Below, one piece after another: positions 1-9,535 of a stretch of DNA of 64,000 nt. The first letter of the stretch is position 1. Each line of letters opens with the position of its first letter. Made by a program: the position numbers and the translations under genes. The notes under the pieces were generated by a model, which was not told the origin of the DNA, ran no database searches, and saw nothing but the letters and a program-made list of their open reading frames with translations. Origin of the DNA: Paludibacteraceae bacterium (GTDB taxonomy: Bacteria; Bacteroidota; Bacteroidia; Bacteroidales; Paludibacteraceae); NCBI GenBank assembly GCA_018433525.1, contig JAHDRA010000043.1:1-64000 (forward strand), read 5' to 3'.

Positions 1-137
1 AATCAAATTCTGACCGCACTGGATATAAAAACACCTCTGATAAAAAGAAAAAAATTTGTGTGGCACCCAAAGGCTCCTCCTCAAAAAAACATCCACTCTC
101 TTACAGGTACTTAGCTCGATAATACCTGCAATGGGGG

Positions 138-290
138 TTAAGTATCAATGATTTGAGCAATATCCAAATTATCTACTATTTGATTAACCAACTGTGCAGG
201 AGAATCTTGTGGTACTTTTTCATCCAAACTGGCAGGGAACAGAACGATTTGTCCTTGTTCATTGGATTTAAAAACTACTCTGGACGTAAC
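138..290 (-). pseudogene. Transposase N-terminal fragment (IS1182-like), decayed
   Basis: On the minus strand a frame without a usable ATG reads FKSNEQGQIVLFPASLDEK, continues through NQIVDNLDIAQIIDT and stops at 138-140. This resembles the N-terminal segment of IS1182-type transposases, where a short N-terminal peptide precedes a conserved helical region. The expected following motif (a Gly-rich SSYHPRM-like stretch) is not found in any frame down to position 1, so the gene is truncated or rearranged. The assignment is by recalled family resemblance only. Positions 291-449 hold no gene I can support. Confidence 0.42.
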
Positions 291-449
291 TCATGTTATT
301 GATTAACAAATAAAAAGATACAAAAAATAAATATTTCTACAAATTTATTCTTCCTATTTTTAATCCAATATCCATTAAAAAAAGATTGCAACAATTCTTG
401 AACAGCTCCATCGGGAAATGGAAAAAACAACCACAAATATTTAGGTGTA

Positions 450-1115
450 TTACAAAAATTCTTTTTCGATTTGTTTTTTGAGTAAGTTTTTTACTTCTTC
501 TTCCTCTACGGTTTGGAACAACTCTTTTTGGAGGGAAGTTACGCCTTTGTCCACAAAGCCGCAGGGATGGATGTAATTGAAATAATTCAGGTCGGTATTG
601 ACATTGAGCGCAAAGCCGTGCATGGTAACAAAATGCGAGCTCCGCAAGCCAATGGCACAAATTTTTCTTGCCCGGGGCGTTTCGGCATCCAGCCACACCC
701 CTGTTGCTCCGTGCAGTCGAGTACCCTTTAACCCATAATGTTCGAGTAGATGGATGATGACTTCTTCGAGTTTGTAAATAAAAACTTTCAGTCCCAGTTG
801 CAATTTTTCAAGGTCAAAAATAAAATAACCAACCACCTGCCCCGGCCCATGAAAAGTGATATCGCCACCCCTGTTGGTGCGGAAAAAACTTGCGCCGCGG
901 GTTTGCAACTGAATCTGGTTGAGCAGTAGATTTTCTTCATGTCCGTTTTTTCCCAACGTATAAACGGGAAAATGCTGGCAAAAAACAACATAGTGCGTGT
1001 TAAAATCGGCATTTTTTTTGTTTTGAAGCAGCAGCTGAAACAAATCTTCCTGCCTTTTCCACGCATCGGCATATTCTGTCAATCCCCAATCCAAAAATTC
1101 GATTTGCCGGGTCAT
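450..1115 (-). CDS. lipB: Octanoyltransferase LipB (lipoate biosynthesis)
   Basis: Transfers the octanoyl group from octanoyl-ACP to the lipoyl domains of 2-oxoacid dehydrogenases and GcvH, in the cytoplasm; LipA then inserts the sulfurs. The 221-residue protein has the family signature RGGDITFHGPG at residues 82-92, ATGVW near 137-141, the conserved Lys of KICAIG (Lys151) and the presumed acyl-thioester Cys185 in HPCGF, followed by KGVTS. Length is normal for the family. The start lies only 2 bp after the stop of the transglycosylase gene upstream, so it is the last gene of a three-gene minus-strand operon. No lipA is visible in the window. Confidence 0.95.
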   Translation of the reverse strand: MTRQIEFLDWGLTEYADAWKRQEDLFQLLLQNKKNADFNTHYVVFCQHFPVYTLGKNGHEENLLLNQIQLQTRGASFFRTNRGGDITFHGPGQVVGYFIFDLEKLQLGLKVFIYKLEEVIIHLLEHYGLKGTRLHGATGVWLDAETPRARKICAIGLRSSHFVTMHGFALNVNTDLNYFNYIHPCGFVDKGVTSLQKELFQTVEEEEVKNLLKKQIEKEFL

Positions 1116-1117
1116 GG

Positions 1118-1843
1118 TTACTTTTGTTTTTTATGTTTTAAAAATTTAAATTCCGGACGTTCAAAATGCACCGGTTCGATTTTGTTCATCATGGCCATGA
1201 TGCGACCTTGCCGTCTCAATACATATCCTGAAGGATGGGCAGGGTTGAAACGTCGGGGATTGGGCAGACAGGCAGCAATGAGTGCCGCTTCGGATTTTGT
1301 GAGTTTGGAAGCATGTTTGCCGAAATATTCCATCGAAGCGGCCTCCACGCCGTAAATTCCATCTCCCATTTCGATCACATTCAGGTAAACTTCCATAATT
1401 CTTTCCTTGCTCCAGAAAAGTTCTATCAATACGGTAAAATAAGCTTCCAATCCTTTTCTGACGTAAGAACGCTGCGGCCAGAGGAAAACATTTTTTGCCG
1501 TTTGCTGCGAAATGGTACTGCCTCCACGAATGCGACGACTTCGTTTATTGTGTTCAATGGCTTGATTGATGGCTTCAAAGGAAAAACCGTGATGATGCAA
1601 AAACTGGTCGTCTTCGGCTGCTACTGCTGCCTGAATCATATTGTGCGAAATTTTGTCGATGGGCACCCATTTTTTGCTGATTTTCGGCGTTTCGCCCGAG
1701 AAAACGGATTCAGCGGTACGAATGAGCATCAGGGGCGTAACCACTACCGGGACAAACCGATCGACAATCACCCATCCAATGCTGATGAGAAAGAATAAAA
1801 CGACGCAATTTTTAATGAATTTAAAAGCTTTCCTGAACATAAC
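1118..1843 (-). CDS. mtgA: Monofunctional biosynthetic peptidoglycan transglycosylase (GT51)
   Basis: Polymerises lipid II into glycan strands at the outer face of the inner membrane. An N-terminal membrane anchor (about residues 8-28) is followed by a GT51 domain: the catalytic Glu of AAEDDQFLHHHGF (about residue 76), RGGSTISQQTAKN, the RKGLEAYFTVLIEL segment, MEVYLNVIEMGDGIYGVEAA and ALIAACLPNPRRFNP. There is no penicillin-binding domain, so it is the monofunctional type. The open frame extends to 1885, but I place the start at the ATG at 1843: this gives a normal membrane anchor and avoids overlap with the upstream gene, which ends at 1855. Same operon as lipB. Confidence 0.93.
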   Translation of the reverse strand, partial: VMFRKAFKFIKNCVVLFFLISIGWVIVDRFVPVVVTPLMLIRTAESVFSGETPKISKKWVPIDKISHNMIQAAVAAEDDQFLHHHGFSFEAINQAIEHNKRSRRIRGGSTISQQTAKNVFLWPQRSYVRKGLEAYFTVLIELFWSKERIMEVYLNVIEMGDGIYGVEAASMEYFGKHASKLTKSEAALIAACLPNPRRFNPAHPSGYVLRRQGRIMAMMNKIEPVHFERPEFKFLKHKKQK

Positions 1844-1854
1844 GCAAAAATTTG

Positions 1855-2313
1855 TTAGTCGATCAGACGAAAACGTACGCGCCACCTGCCCTCTTCATAA
1901 TCGTGGCTGATAATTTCAAAATGTCCGATTTCGGAAGTATTGTTCACATGCTGGCCAATGCAGGCGCAGGCATCATAATCGCCAACTCTGACAATCCGCA
2001 ACACGTCGGAAGCGTCATCCGGGAGTTTGGACAAATCTACTACACCGGAAGCTTCTTCCCGTTTCAGAAATTCGATGGTTACCGGCAAATGACTGTCGAT
2101 AACGGCATTTACCCGGTCGGAAAGTTCCCGAATTTGTTCCTCTGTAGGCGCCTGCGGCAAAAGATAATCACACTTGCTCTTTTTCCGTTCGATGTGGGCA
2201 TTTTGAGAGCGCCCACAACCAAACATGCGAATCATAGTCTGGTTGAGAATATGTTCGCATGTGTGCATGGGTTCGAAGTATTGCTTTTTAGGCCCATTGA
2301 TCTGATTTTCCAT
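1855..2313 (-). CDS. AlaX-like aminoacyl-tRNA editing domain protein
   Basis: About 152 residues from the chosen ATG at 2313. It contains the two zinc-site halves of the threonyl/alanyl-tRNA synthetase second additional domain: HTCEH (His17, His21) and CIGQHVNN (Cys118, His122). Stand-alone proteins of this type (AlaX family) hydrolyse mischarged aminoacyl-tRNA, typically Ser- or Gly-tRNA(Ala); the substrate here cannot be told from sequence. The frame stays open to 2373, but a good promoter at 2345-2373 lies between that ATG and the one at 2313, so the shorter form is preferred. First gene of the operon with mtgA and lipB. Confidence 0.85.
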   Translation of the reverse strand: MENQINGPKKQYFEPMHTCEHILNQTMIRMFGCGRSQNAHIERKKSKCDYLLPQAPTEEQIRELSDRVNAVIDSHLPVTIEFLKREEASGVVDLSKLPDDASDVLRIVRVGDYDACACIGQHVNNTSEIGHFEIISHDYEEGRWRVRFRLID

Positions 2314-2344
2314 TTTGGTCTCTTTTGCATTTGTTTGTCGTCTG

Positions 2345-2373
2345 CAAAGATAATGAATCTCAATGAGAAGCAA
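2345..2373 (-). promoter_or_regulatory. Bacteroidota-type promoter for AlaX-mtgA-lipB
   Basis: Minus-strand -7 box TATCTTTG (2345-2352) with TTG at 2371-2373, spacer 18 bp, matching the TTG-N19-TAnnTTTG pattern of Bacteroidota. It sits about 32 bp ahead of the chosen start. The 219 bp between here and the end of copA (2374-2592) show nothing else I can name. Confidence 0.6.
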
Positions 2374-2592
2374 CTATAATCGATATCTTACTATATAAAA
2401 ATTTCTGTTCGGAATTAAAGATTTCAAAAATAGTCTGATAGTCATCCTGTCATTCAACACAGCAAATAGTTTGTAAACATACCTATAAATCGATTATTGG
2501 ATATTTTTTAATTTGCAAAATTGAAATAACTCTCATCTATACTCAACAACAAACTATAAATTATCTGAAATTCTTTTTGAGACTTTTCAACT

Positions 2593-4878
2593 TTAAGATT
2601 TCACCTCCGAAGGTTTAAAAAAGCGAAGTCGAAGTGCATTCAGCACCACCGTAACAGAACTGAAACTCATGGCTGCTGCAGCAAATATGGGACTGAGTTT
2701 CCAGCCCAACAGCGGATAAAAAATACCTGCAGCCAAAGGTATACCTATAATATTGTAGAAAAATGCCCAAAAGAGATTTTCCTTAATGTTCCGTATCACG
2801 GCATTACTCAGTCGAATAGCCGAAACAGCATCCATAAGGTCATTGCGCATCAACACAACATCTGCCGATTCGATAGCAATATCGGTTCCGGCACCAATGG
2901 CAATTCCCAGATCCGCACGCATCAAAGCCGGTGCATCATTGATGCCATCTCCCACCATTGCCACCTTTTTCCCTCCTTTTTGCAGATTTACTATTACTTT
3001 ATCTTTATCCTGAGGCAACACTTCTGAAAAAACGGTTGAAATTCCCAATTTACGCTGAACAGCAGCTGCCGTTTTTTTGTGATCACCTGTCAGCATGACA
3101 ACCTCCAGTCCCAAAGAACGGAATTGGTTCACAGCTTCCTTGCTGGTTGGTTTCAATGGATCAGCAACAGCAATCACTCCTATTACTTTTTCCCTGGAAG
3201 CCACAAACAAGGGCGTTTTTCCTTCTTCAGCCAGTTGCGTGGCAATATTATCGAAATTCTGTACATCTATTTTCTGCTCTTCCATTAATTGTCTGTTTCC
3301 TATCAGAAAAAAATTTTCTCCGGCTTCAGCTACAATTCCTTTTCCGAACAGAGAAGTAAAATTTTTCACCGAAAAAGTTTCCAACTTCCTTTTGTCTGTT
3401 TCTTCCAGAATTGCTTCCGCCAATGGATGTTCAGAAAGTTTCTCCAGCGAAGCGGCTATTTGAAGCAATTCATTTTCCGTAATGTTTGGTGAAGGAATGA
3501 TGTCGGTAAGTTGAGGTTTTCCCATTGTCAACGTTCCGGTTTTATCCAACACTACCATATCAATTTTGTGTGCCATCTCCAGCGAAGCAGCCGATTTTAT
3601 CAAAATGCCCTGTTCAGTTCCTTTTCCCGTTCCAACCATAATGGCAACCGGTGTTGCAAGTCCCAAAGCACACGGACAGGAAATAACCAGAACGGAAATG
3701 GCAACCGACAAGGAAAAATCGAAAGAATACCCCAAAAAAAACCAAACAATACCAGCCGTCAAGGCAATGAAAATAACCACAGGGACAAAAATACGGCTTA
3801 TTCTGTCGGCCAGCTTGGAAATGGGAGCTTTTGACGAAGAAGCTTCTTCCACGAGGCTGATAATATGCGAAAGAGTGGTATCATTACCCACTTGCGTTGC
3901 TTTGAGCGTGATATATCCGGATTTGTTGATGCTGGCAGACAATACTCGGTCGCCGCTTTGTTTTAGTACCGGGATACTTTCTCCGGTTAGTGCCGATTCA
4001 TCCACTGTAGAACTTCCGCTTTCCACAACGCCATCCACAGGAATTCGCTGACCGGGACGAACAACTACTATATCGCCTACTCTAACCTCTTCTGCAGGAA
4101 CTTCTACTTCTGTCCCGTCTCGAATAACAGTTGCCGTTTTTGGAGACAAATCCATCAATTGCGTAATGGCGCGGGATGTTTGACTTTTTGATCGCGATTC
4201 GAGATATTTTCCAAGCGTAATCAAAGTCAAAATGGTTGCTCCCGACTCAAAATACATATCGTGAGCAAACTGATGCACCAACTCCGGTTGTGCATGTCCA
4301 AATCCGTAAGCTATTTTGTACAATCCGTAAATTCCATATAAAATGGCCGCCGAAGAACCTATGGCAATCAGTGAATCCATATTTGGAGCAGCCTTAAAAA
4401 GCATTTTGAAACCGTTTCTGAAATACTTTTCGTTCGACATTGCAATGGGAAGAGTCAACAAAAACTGCGTAAAAGCAAAAACCATTGCATTTTCTTCTCC
4501 CCTGAAAAAAGCCGGTATATACCAACCCAGCATGGAACCCATAGACAAATACAGTAACGGTAACCAGAAACCGAAAGAAATCCACCAACGTTTCTGCATT
4601 TCCTGTTGTTCTTTTTGAACAAAATCTATTTTTTTCGTTTCCCGACTCGCAGCCTGCTCTGCAGATGATTTTACATGTGCTTCGTATCCGGCTTCTACAA
4701 CGGCTTCTTCAATTTTATCAGTATCTACGTTCGATTCCTCAAAGTCTACTACCATACTGTTGGTCAGCAGATTGACATTAACTTTTTTAACACCTTCCAG
4801 TTTTCCGACCTCTTTTTCAATGTGGGCTGCACAGGCAGCGCAACTCATTCCCACCACATCAAATTTTTCTGTTTTCAT
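2593..4878 (-). CDS. copA: Copper-translocating P-type ATPase (P1B-1)
   Basis: Exports Cu(I) from the cytoplasm across the inner membrane using ATP. The 761 residues show one N-terminal heavy-metal-associated domain with GMSCAAC (Cys13, Cys16), transmembrane segments from about residue 98, the actuator TGES (about 298-301), the metal-site CPC (401-403) in the sixth transmembrane segment, the phosphorylation motif DKTGTLT with Asp445, the SEHPLAEA nucleotide-site HP motif (484-485), and [13 protein letters not shown] plus one HMA domain places it with the Cu(I) group rather than Zn/Cd pumps. It is monocistronic; no copper chaperone or regulator is adjacent. Confidence 0.95.
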   Translation of the reverse strand: MKTEKFDVVGMSCAACAAHIEKEVGKLEGVKKVNVNLLTNSMVVDFEESNVDTDKIEEAVVEAGYEAHVKSSAEQAASRETKKIDFVQKEQQEMQKRWWISFGFWLPLLYLSMGSMLGWYIPAFFRGEENAMVFAFTQFLLTLPIAMSNEKYFRNGFKMLFKAAPNMDSLIAIGSSAAILYGIYGLYKIAYGFGHAQPELVHQFAHDMYFESGATILTLITLGKYLESRSKSQTSRAITQLMDLSPKTATVIRDGTEVEVPAEEVRVGDIVVVRPGQRIPVDGVVESGSSTVDESALTGESIPVLKQSGDRVLSASINKSGYITLKATQVGNDTTLSHIISLVEEASSSKAPISKLADRISRIFVPVVIFIALTAGIVWFFLGYSFDFSLSVAISVLVISCPCALGLATPVAIMVGTGKGTEQGILIKSAASLEMAHKIDMVVLDKTGTLTMGKPQLTDIIPSPNITENELLQIAASLEKLSEHPLAEAILEETDKRKLETFSVKNFTSLFGKGIVAEAGENFFLIGNRQLMEEQKIDVQNFDNIATQLAEEGKTPLFVASREKVIGVIAVADPLKPTSKEAVNQFRSLGLEVVMLTGDHKKTAAAVQRKLGISTVFSEVLPQDKDKVIVNLQKGGKKVAMVGDGINDAPALMRADLGIAIGAGTDIAIESADVVLMRNDLMDAVSAIRLSNAVIRNIKENLFWAFFYNIIGIPLAAGIFYPLLGWKLSPIFAAAAMSFSSVTVVLNALRLRFFKPSEVKS

Positions 4879-5103
4879 TTCAATTTGTTCAGAATTAAAA
4901 TTTCTTTATATAAACAGATAAAAAACTATTTGGTTCAAGTTCACCAACGAAGAAAAATTTCCTCTAGTTTGTTAAAATATAAAAAACAAAAGAGATGAAA
5001 AACTAATAAAAGTTAATTCCATTGCTTTGCAAATCAAAACACTGTTTCCTTTACGTCTAACTGATAAACAAACATTATATTTACTTCTAAAATTTCAAAC
5101 ATT

Positions 5104-5730
5104 ATGAAAAAGTTCGTATTATTAGCGTTTTCGCTGATACTGTTTTCCGGTATCGGTTTTGCGCAGAACAAATCTGATGAAAGTTCCCATCCGTCATTGC
5201 CGGCTGCTTTGGAAAATCTGACCCAGCGGGAGAAAGATTCCATCTTGCTCAATAAACTTTCGCCCGAACAATTGCTGGAACTGAAAAAAGCGGAACTGGA
5301 AAACGAAAGGAAAAAAATTGAAGGCAATGCACGAGAAGACATGCCACTTACAGGATTCCAGATTTTCATGATTGTGGTTGCACCTTTCCTTTTTGTCATT
5401 ATTCTGATATGGATTATTTATGCTGCAAAAAACAAGGAGTCGAAACGAAAATTTGAACTGTACATGAAGGCGTTGGAAATGGGACAGCCTGTTCCTGAAG
5501 ATTTTTTCCAGAAAGATAAAAAGGATAAGCCGAACTCCAACTTAAAAAAAGGCGTATTATGGACTGCAGTGGGACTTGCCTTGCTTATTTACTTTATCAT
5601 CAATCACAATAATGATGGGCTGATTGTGGGAATTGTTCCAACTTTTGTGGGCATTGGATATTTAGTAGTGCATTTTTACGATCGGTCAAAAGAGAAACAA
5701 CCAATTGAGCAGAATGAGCAACAGGGATGA
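5104..5730 (+). CDS. DUF6249-type inner-membrane protein, first gene of sigma-factor operon
   Basis: 208 residues: an N-terminal signal/anchor (MKKFVLLAFSLILFSGIGFA), a charged Glu/Lys-rich helix (about 47-78), a membrane segment (about 88-108), a KRKFELYMKALEMGQPVPE segment typical of DUF6249 proteins, then two more membrane segments. In Bacteroidota this family commonly precedes an ECF sigma factor gene, as here, where the next start overlaps its 3' end by 17 bp. Its function is not known; a role in membrane sensing upstream of the sigma factor is an inference from context. The 225 bp upstream (4879-5103) are AT-rich with no clear promoter match. Confidence 0.8.
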   Translation: MKKFVLLAFSLILFSGIGFAQNKSDESSHPSLPAALENLTQREKDSILLNKLSPEQLLELKKAELENERKKIEGNAREDMPLTGFQIFMIVVAPFLFVIILIWIIYAAKNKESKRKFELYMKALEMGQPVPEDFFQKDKKDKPNSNLKKGVLWTAVGLALLIYFIINHNNDGLIVGIVPTFVGIGYLVVHFYDRSKEKQPIEQNEQQG

Positions 5731-6259
5731 TCTGCATTGGATAACACAATTCACCTTGCTTGGCGACAACAAAGCTTTTGAAAAACTCGTTGGCAAATAT
5801 CAGTCGCCCATTCGCCGGTTCTTTTTGAATCTGACAATGGGCGATGCCTCATTGAGCGACGATTTGGCACAAGAAACATTTATCAAGGCATTTGTGAATA
5901 TTCACTCGTTTCAAGCTTTGTCCAACTTTTCCACATGGCTTTATCGCATCGCTTACAATGTGTTTTAGGACTCAATGCGCACTCAAAAACAATTTTCCGA
6001 ACTCGACGTTAGGGAAATTGACCTTCAATATCAGTCCGACAATGCGTTTTCTGCTGAAAAGTTGGACTTTTACAGCGCTTTGCAATACTTAAAAAAAGAA
6101 GAACAAACAGTGCTCATTTTGCATTATATGGAAGACAAAACTCAGAAAGAAATTGCAAAAATCATGAATTGTCCGGAAGGAACGGTAAAAACCTACCTGC
6201 TAAAGGGAAAAAACAAATTGATGGATTATCTAAATAAGGAAGGTTATGACAAAAAATGA
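5714..6259 (+). pseudogene. ECF RNA polymerase sigma factor interrupted by in-frame TAG
   Basis: Both halves lie in one frame. The first reads sigma-70 region 2 (DDLAQETFIKAFVNIHSF, FSTWLYRIAYNVF), stops at TAG 5966-5968, and the same frame continues DSMRTQKQF and then region 4 (YSALQYLKKEEQTVLILHYM, KTQKEIAKIMNCPEGTVKTY). Removing the stop gives a normal-length sigma factor of about 180 residues. The position usually holds an aromatic or aliphatic residue, so one base change (from TTG, TAT or TAC) would explain it. Either a recent nonsense mutation, amber readthrough, or a sequence error. I prefer ATG 5714 over TTG 5705 as start. The downstream gene starts inside its 3' end. Confidence 0.85.
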
Positions 6260-6572
6260 ACAAACAGAAGAAAAATTAAAGGAATTTTTCAAAACCCATA
6301 AAACGGAAATACCCGACAATGGTTTTTCCTTAAAAGTCATGCGACGGTTGCCAACAGAGAAAGATCATTCCTGGATTGTATGGCTAATTGGAGCAACAGG
6401 CATTTCGTTTTTGCTGTACCATTATATCCATACCGGGATATTGTTGAATTTTATTGAAAATCTGCTGGTTATGCACTTCGATATGTTGCTGATTTCAATA
6501 GCCGTTTTTCCGATTGTATGTGGAATTGTCATGCTGTTGTGGGGAAAAAAAGAAAAAACTTTTTTCGGTTGA
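6246..6572 (+). CDS. Small membrane protein after sigma factor (DUF5056-like)
   Basis: 108 residues with a cytoplasmic N-terminal part (EEKLKEFFKTHKTEIPDNGF, then FSLKVMRRLP) and two hydrophobic segments (about 43-68 and 76-98). It overlaps the sigma-factor end by 14 bp. The arrangement (membrane protein, ECF sigma, small two-helix protein) recurs in Bacteroidota. The position and the N-terminal helical region resemble a membrane anti-sigma factor, but no zinc-binding HxxxCxxC motif is present, so that role is an inference. If the sigma gene is dead, this gene may be on its way to loss. Confidence 0.7.
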   Translation: MTKNEQTEEKLKEFFKTHKTEIPDNGFSLKVMRRLPTEKDHSWIVWLIGATGISFLLYHYIHTGILLNFIENLLVMHFDMLLISIAVFPIVCGIVMLLWGKKEKTFFG

Positions 6573-6657
6573 AATATGACGATAAGAAACAAAAAAAGAG
6601 AAATCTGCAATGAAGCAAACTTCTCCTGTTTTTAATTTCTTTGCCGAAAAGCCAATG

Positions 6658-7008
6658 TCAAACTCTTCTTTCCTTAATTTTGGCTTTCTTGCCGGTCAGA
6701 TTTCTCAAATAATACAGCTTGGCTCGACGCACTTTACCATGCTTGTTGACCGTAATACTTTCGATAAACGGAGAATCCATAGGAAAAATTCGTTCTACAC
6801 CTACATTTCCCGACATTTTACGAACAGTAAAATGCTTCTTTCCTCCATGACCGGAAATTTTTATAACATCACCCTTAAATTCCTGGATTCTTTCCTTGTT
6901 TCCTTCCTTAATTCGATAAGCTACTGTGATGGTATCACCACTTCTAAACTCAGGATAAGTTTTTACTTCCTGCTCAAAAGATTGTTCTGCAATTTTTAAT
7001 AAGTCCAT
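6658..7008 (-). CDS. rplS: 50S ribosomal protein L19
   Basis: 116 residues, a usual length. Matches L19 through [57 protein letters not shown] and the C-terminal [21 protein letters not shown]19 sits at the interface of the 30S and 50S subunits. Here it stands alone, without the trmD/rimM/rpsP neighbours found in many other phyla. The convergent sigma-operon end lies 85 bp away with no obvious terminator between. Confidence 0.97.
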   Translation of the reverse strand: MDLLKIAEQSFEQEVKTYPEFRSGDTITVAYRIKEGNKERIQEFKGDVIKISGHGGKKHFTVRKMSGNVGVERIFPMDSPFIESITVNKHGKVRRAKLYYLRNLTGKKAKIKERRV

Positions 7009-7086
7009 CTCACTTGATTTTTTAAGTAAATTCGCAATATATACAGACTTCTTTTATTCTGTCAGAGATTACGATTGATTGGGGTG

Positions 7087-7118
7087 CAAAGGTACGCTTT
7101 TTTTTTGAGATTTACCAA
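7087..7118 (-). promoter_or_regulatory. Promoter for rplS
   Basis: Minus-strand -7 box TACCTTTG at 7087-7094 with TTG at 7116-7118 (spacer 21 bp), a good fit to the Bacteroidota housekeeping pattern, leaving a leader of roughly 75 nt before the rplS start. Confidence 0.55.
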
Positions 7119-7196
7119 AAACTCATCATATTTTTTCAAAATTGCAGAGTTTACCAGAAAATCTTTCAGAACATTTATAAATATTCGGAAATTATT

Positions 7197-7204
7197 TACT
7201 TTTG
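7197..7204 (+). promoter_or_regulatory. Promoter -7 box for S9 peptidase gene
   Basis: TACTTTTG, a TAnnTTTG match, 67 bp upstream of the peptidase start. I do not see a convincing -33 TTTG partner. Confidence 0.4.
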
Positions 7205-7271
7205 CATTTGAGACAGGATTTTGTTCAAAATATTTAGACTTACGCTTAAAAATTACAATTGAAAGCTACAA

Positions 7272-9344
7272 ATGAAATTTAAAACGATTCTTATGGCAAT
7301 AGCCGTTTTAGGTGCTGGATGCACTGAAAAAGAAAATCATTCCGTAATCGGGAAACAGATTCCCAATATCGAAAATGGACGCATGACGCCCGAAGTTTTA
7401 TGGTCTTTTGGAAGAGTTGGCGGAGTACAAATTTCTCCTGATCGAACCAAAATACTTTACAGTGTTACCTATTACAGTATTCCCGAAAACAAAGGAAATA
7501 CTGAACTTTTCATTATGAACGTTGATGGAACAAACAAGCATCAAATCACTCATACAGCCACAAAAGAAGCCGAGGCCCGATGGATGAAAGATGGCGAACA
7601 CATTGCTTTCCTCTCTTCCGAAAGTGGAAGCAACCAGTTATGGACAATGAAAATCGATGGAAGTGAGCGCAAACAAATTTCCAACCGCGAGGGAGGCATC
7701 AATGGATTTCTTTTTTCTCCCGACGAATCGAAAGTGCTTTTTATTGCCGATGTTAAATACGGTAAAACTGCTGCCGACAAATATCCCGATTTGCCAAAAG
7801 CAACAGGCCGAATTGTTACCGATTTAATGTACAAGCATTGGGACGAATGGGTAGAGAGCATTCCTCATCCTTTTATCGCCGACTTTAAAGACAATACGCT
7901 GAAAAATGAGCAAGATATCATGAAAGGAGAACCTTATGAATGTCCCATGAAACCTTTTGGTGGTATTGAACAACTCGACTGGAGTCCTGACGGGAAAATT
8001 ATTGCTTACACCTGCCGAAAAAAAACCGGGAAAGAATATGCCCTTTCCACCAATTCGGATATTTACTTTTACTATCTCGAAAATGGTAAAACCGAGAATA
8101 AAACGGAAGGAATGCAGGGTTACGACATCAATCCAAAGTTTTCTCCCGACGGAAAATGGATGGCTTGGGAAAGCATGGAACGCGATGGATACGAATCGGA
8201 TAAAAACCGTTTATTCGTAATGAATGTTCAAAGCGGAGAAAAATTGGATCTTTCGGAAGGATTTGATCAGAATTGCAATGCAATTTCTTGGAGTGCCGAC
8301 AGCCGTTCTATTTATTTTGTCAGTTGTTGGCACGCCGTTACACAAATCTACAAAACCGATTTGCAAACAAAATCAATTACTCCCATCACACATGGAGTAC
8401 ACGACTATGGATTTGTAGCAGAGGCGAGAAATGGTCTTATCGGAGTGAAACATTCCATGAGCAAACCTGACGAGATTTACTTTATTGATCCGGTTACGGG
8501 AAAGGAAGCGGAATTGTCCTTTGAGAACAAGGAACTATTGTCAAAACTTAAAATGGGAAAAGTTGAAGAACGATGGATTACCACTACCGACAAAAAGCAA
8601 ATGCAAACTTGGGTCATTTATCCGCCGGATTTTGATCCTGCAAAAAAATATCCTGCTTTACTTTTTTGCGAAGGCGGTCCTCAGTCCACTGTGAGCCAAT
8701 TTTGGTCGTACCGCTGGAATTTCCAGCTTATGGCTGCCAATGGCTACATTATAGTTGCTCCTAATCGCAGAGGCGTTCCAGGCTTCGGTAAAGCTTGGCT
8801 CGAGCAAATCAGTGGCGATTATGGCGGTCAAAACATGAAAGATTATCTTTCTGCCATCGATGCCTTGTCTAAAGAACCTTTTGTAAACAAAAACAAACTT
8901 GGATGTGTGGGTGCCAGCTATGGAGGATTTTCCGTATATTGGCTGGCAGGGCATCACAACAAACGATTCAAGGCCTTTATCGCTCATGATGGTATGTTCA
9001 ATCTCGAACAACAATATCTTGAAACGGATGAACTCTGGTTCGTAAATTGGGACTTGGGTGGACCCTACTGGGACAGAAAAAATCCCGTCGTTCGTCGAAC
9101 TTATGCCAATTCGCCACATTTATTTGTCGACAAATGGGATACACCAATACTCATTATTCACGGAGAAAAAGATTATCGCATCCTCGCTTCACAAGCTATG
9201 GCAGCTTTTAATGCAGCAGTTTTGCAGGGTGTTCCTGCGGAGATGCTTATTTTCCCTGATGAAAATCATTGGGTTTTACAACCACAAAACGGAATTTTGT
9301 GGCAACGCACTTTCTTTGAGTGGCTGGATAAATGGTTAAAATGA
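7272..9344 (+). CDS. S9 family prolyl oligopeptidase-like lipoprotein (DPP5-type)
   Basis: Cleaves short peptides in the periplasm. The N-terminus (MKFKTILMAIAVLGAGC) ends in a lipobox with Cys17, so it is probably a lipoprotein. The first 400 residues form a beta-propeller with PD40-like repeats (ISPDRTKILYSV, WSPDGKIIAYT, FSPDGKWMAW). The C-terminal alpha/beta-hydrolase domain has the nucleophile Ser of GASYGG (about residue 550), Asp in HGEKDYR (about 632) and His in DENHWV (about 665). At 690 residues it matches dipeptidyl-peptidase 5-like enzymes of asaccharolytic and mixed fermenters. It stands alone. An imperfect hairpin (9351-9374) follows it without a T-run. Confidence 0.9.
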   Translation: MKFKTILMAIAVLGAGCTEKENHSVIGKQIPNIENGRMTPEVLWSFGRVGGVQISPDRTKILYSVTYYSIPENKGNTELFIMNVDGTNKHQITHTATKEAEARWMKDGEHIAFLSSESGSNQLWTMKIDGSERKQISNREGGINGFLFSPDESKVLFIADVKYGKTAADKYPDLPKATGRIVTDLMYKHWDEWVESIPHPFIADFKDNTLKNEQDIMKGEPYECPMKPFGGIEQLDWSPDGKIIAYTCRKKTGKEYALSTNSDIYFYYLENGKTENKTEGMQGYDINPKFSPDGKWMAWESMERDGYESDKNRLFVMNVQSGEKLDLSEGFDQNCNAISWSADSRSIYFVSCWHAVTQIYKTDLQTKSITPITHGVHDYGFVAEARNGLIGVKHSMSKPDEIYFIDPVTGKEAELSFENKELLSKLKMGKVEERWITTTDKKQMQTWVIYPPDFDPAKKYPALLFCEGGPQSTVSQFWSYRWNFQLMAANGYIIVAPNRRGVPGFGKAWLEQISGDYGGQNMKDYLSAIDALSKEPFVNKNKLGCVGASYGGFSVYWLAGHHNKRFKAFIAHDGMFNLEQQYLETDELWFVNWDLGGPYWDRKNPVVRRTYANSPHLFVDKWDTPILIIHGEKDYRILASQAMAAFNAAVLQGVPAEMLIFPDENHWVLQPQNGILWQRTFFEWLDKWLK

Positions 9345-9437
9345 ACAAAAATTTTTCATTTTTTGATGAAAAATCCGTTGGACGCGATATGTAACAGCTA
9401 AGAAAAAAATAAAAAAATAAAAATTGCCATCTCTACA

Positions 9438-9468
9438 TTGCAATTTCAATTTATTTTGGATACTTTTG
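9438..9468 (+). promoter_or_regulatory. Promoter for pta-hbd-ackA
   Basis: TTG at 9438-9440, 20-bp spacer, TACTTTTG at 9461-9468. It leads into a leader of about 60 nt before pta. Confidence 0.55.
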
Positions 9469-9535
9469 TATTGCTCAAAAGCAAAAGAGCTATAGGTATT
9501 GTTTACAGCAAATTAGTGAAAAATAATTATAAAAA

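Noticed and set aside
337..696. 119-residue minus-strand frame overlapping lipB
   Set aside because: Shadow frame in lipB's 3' end; no signal, motif or start context.
9351..9374. Hairpin after the S9 peptidase gene
   Set aside because: All A/T stem with no T-run; too weak to call a terminator.
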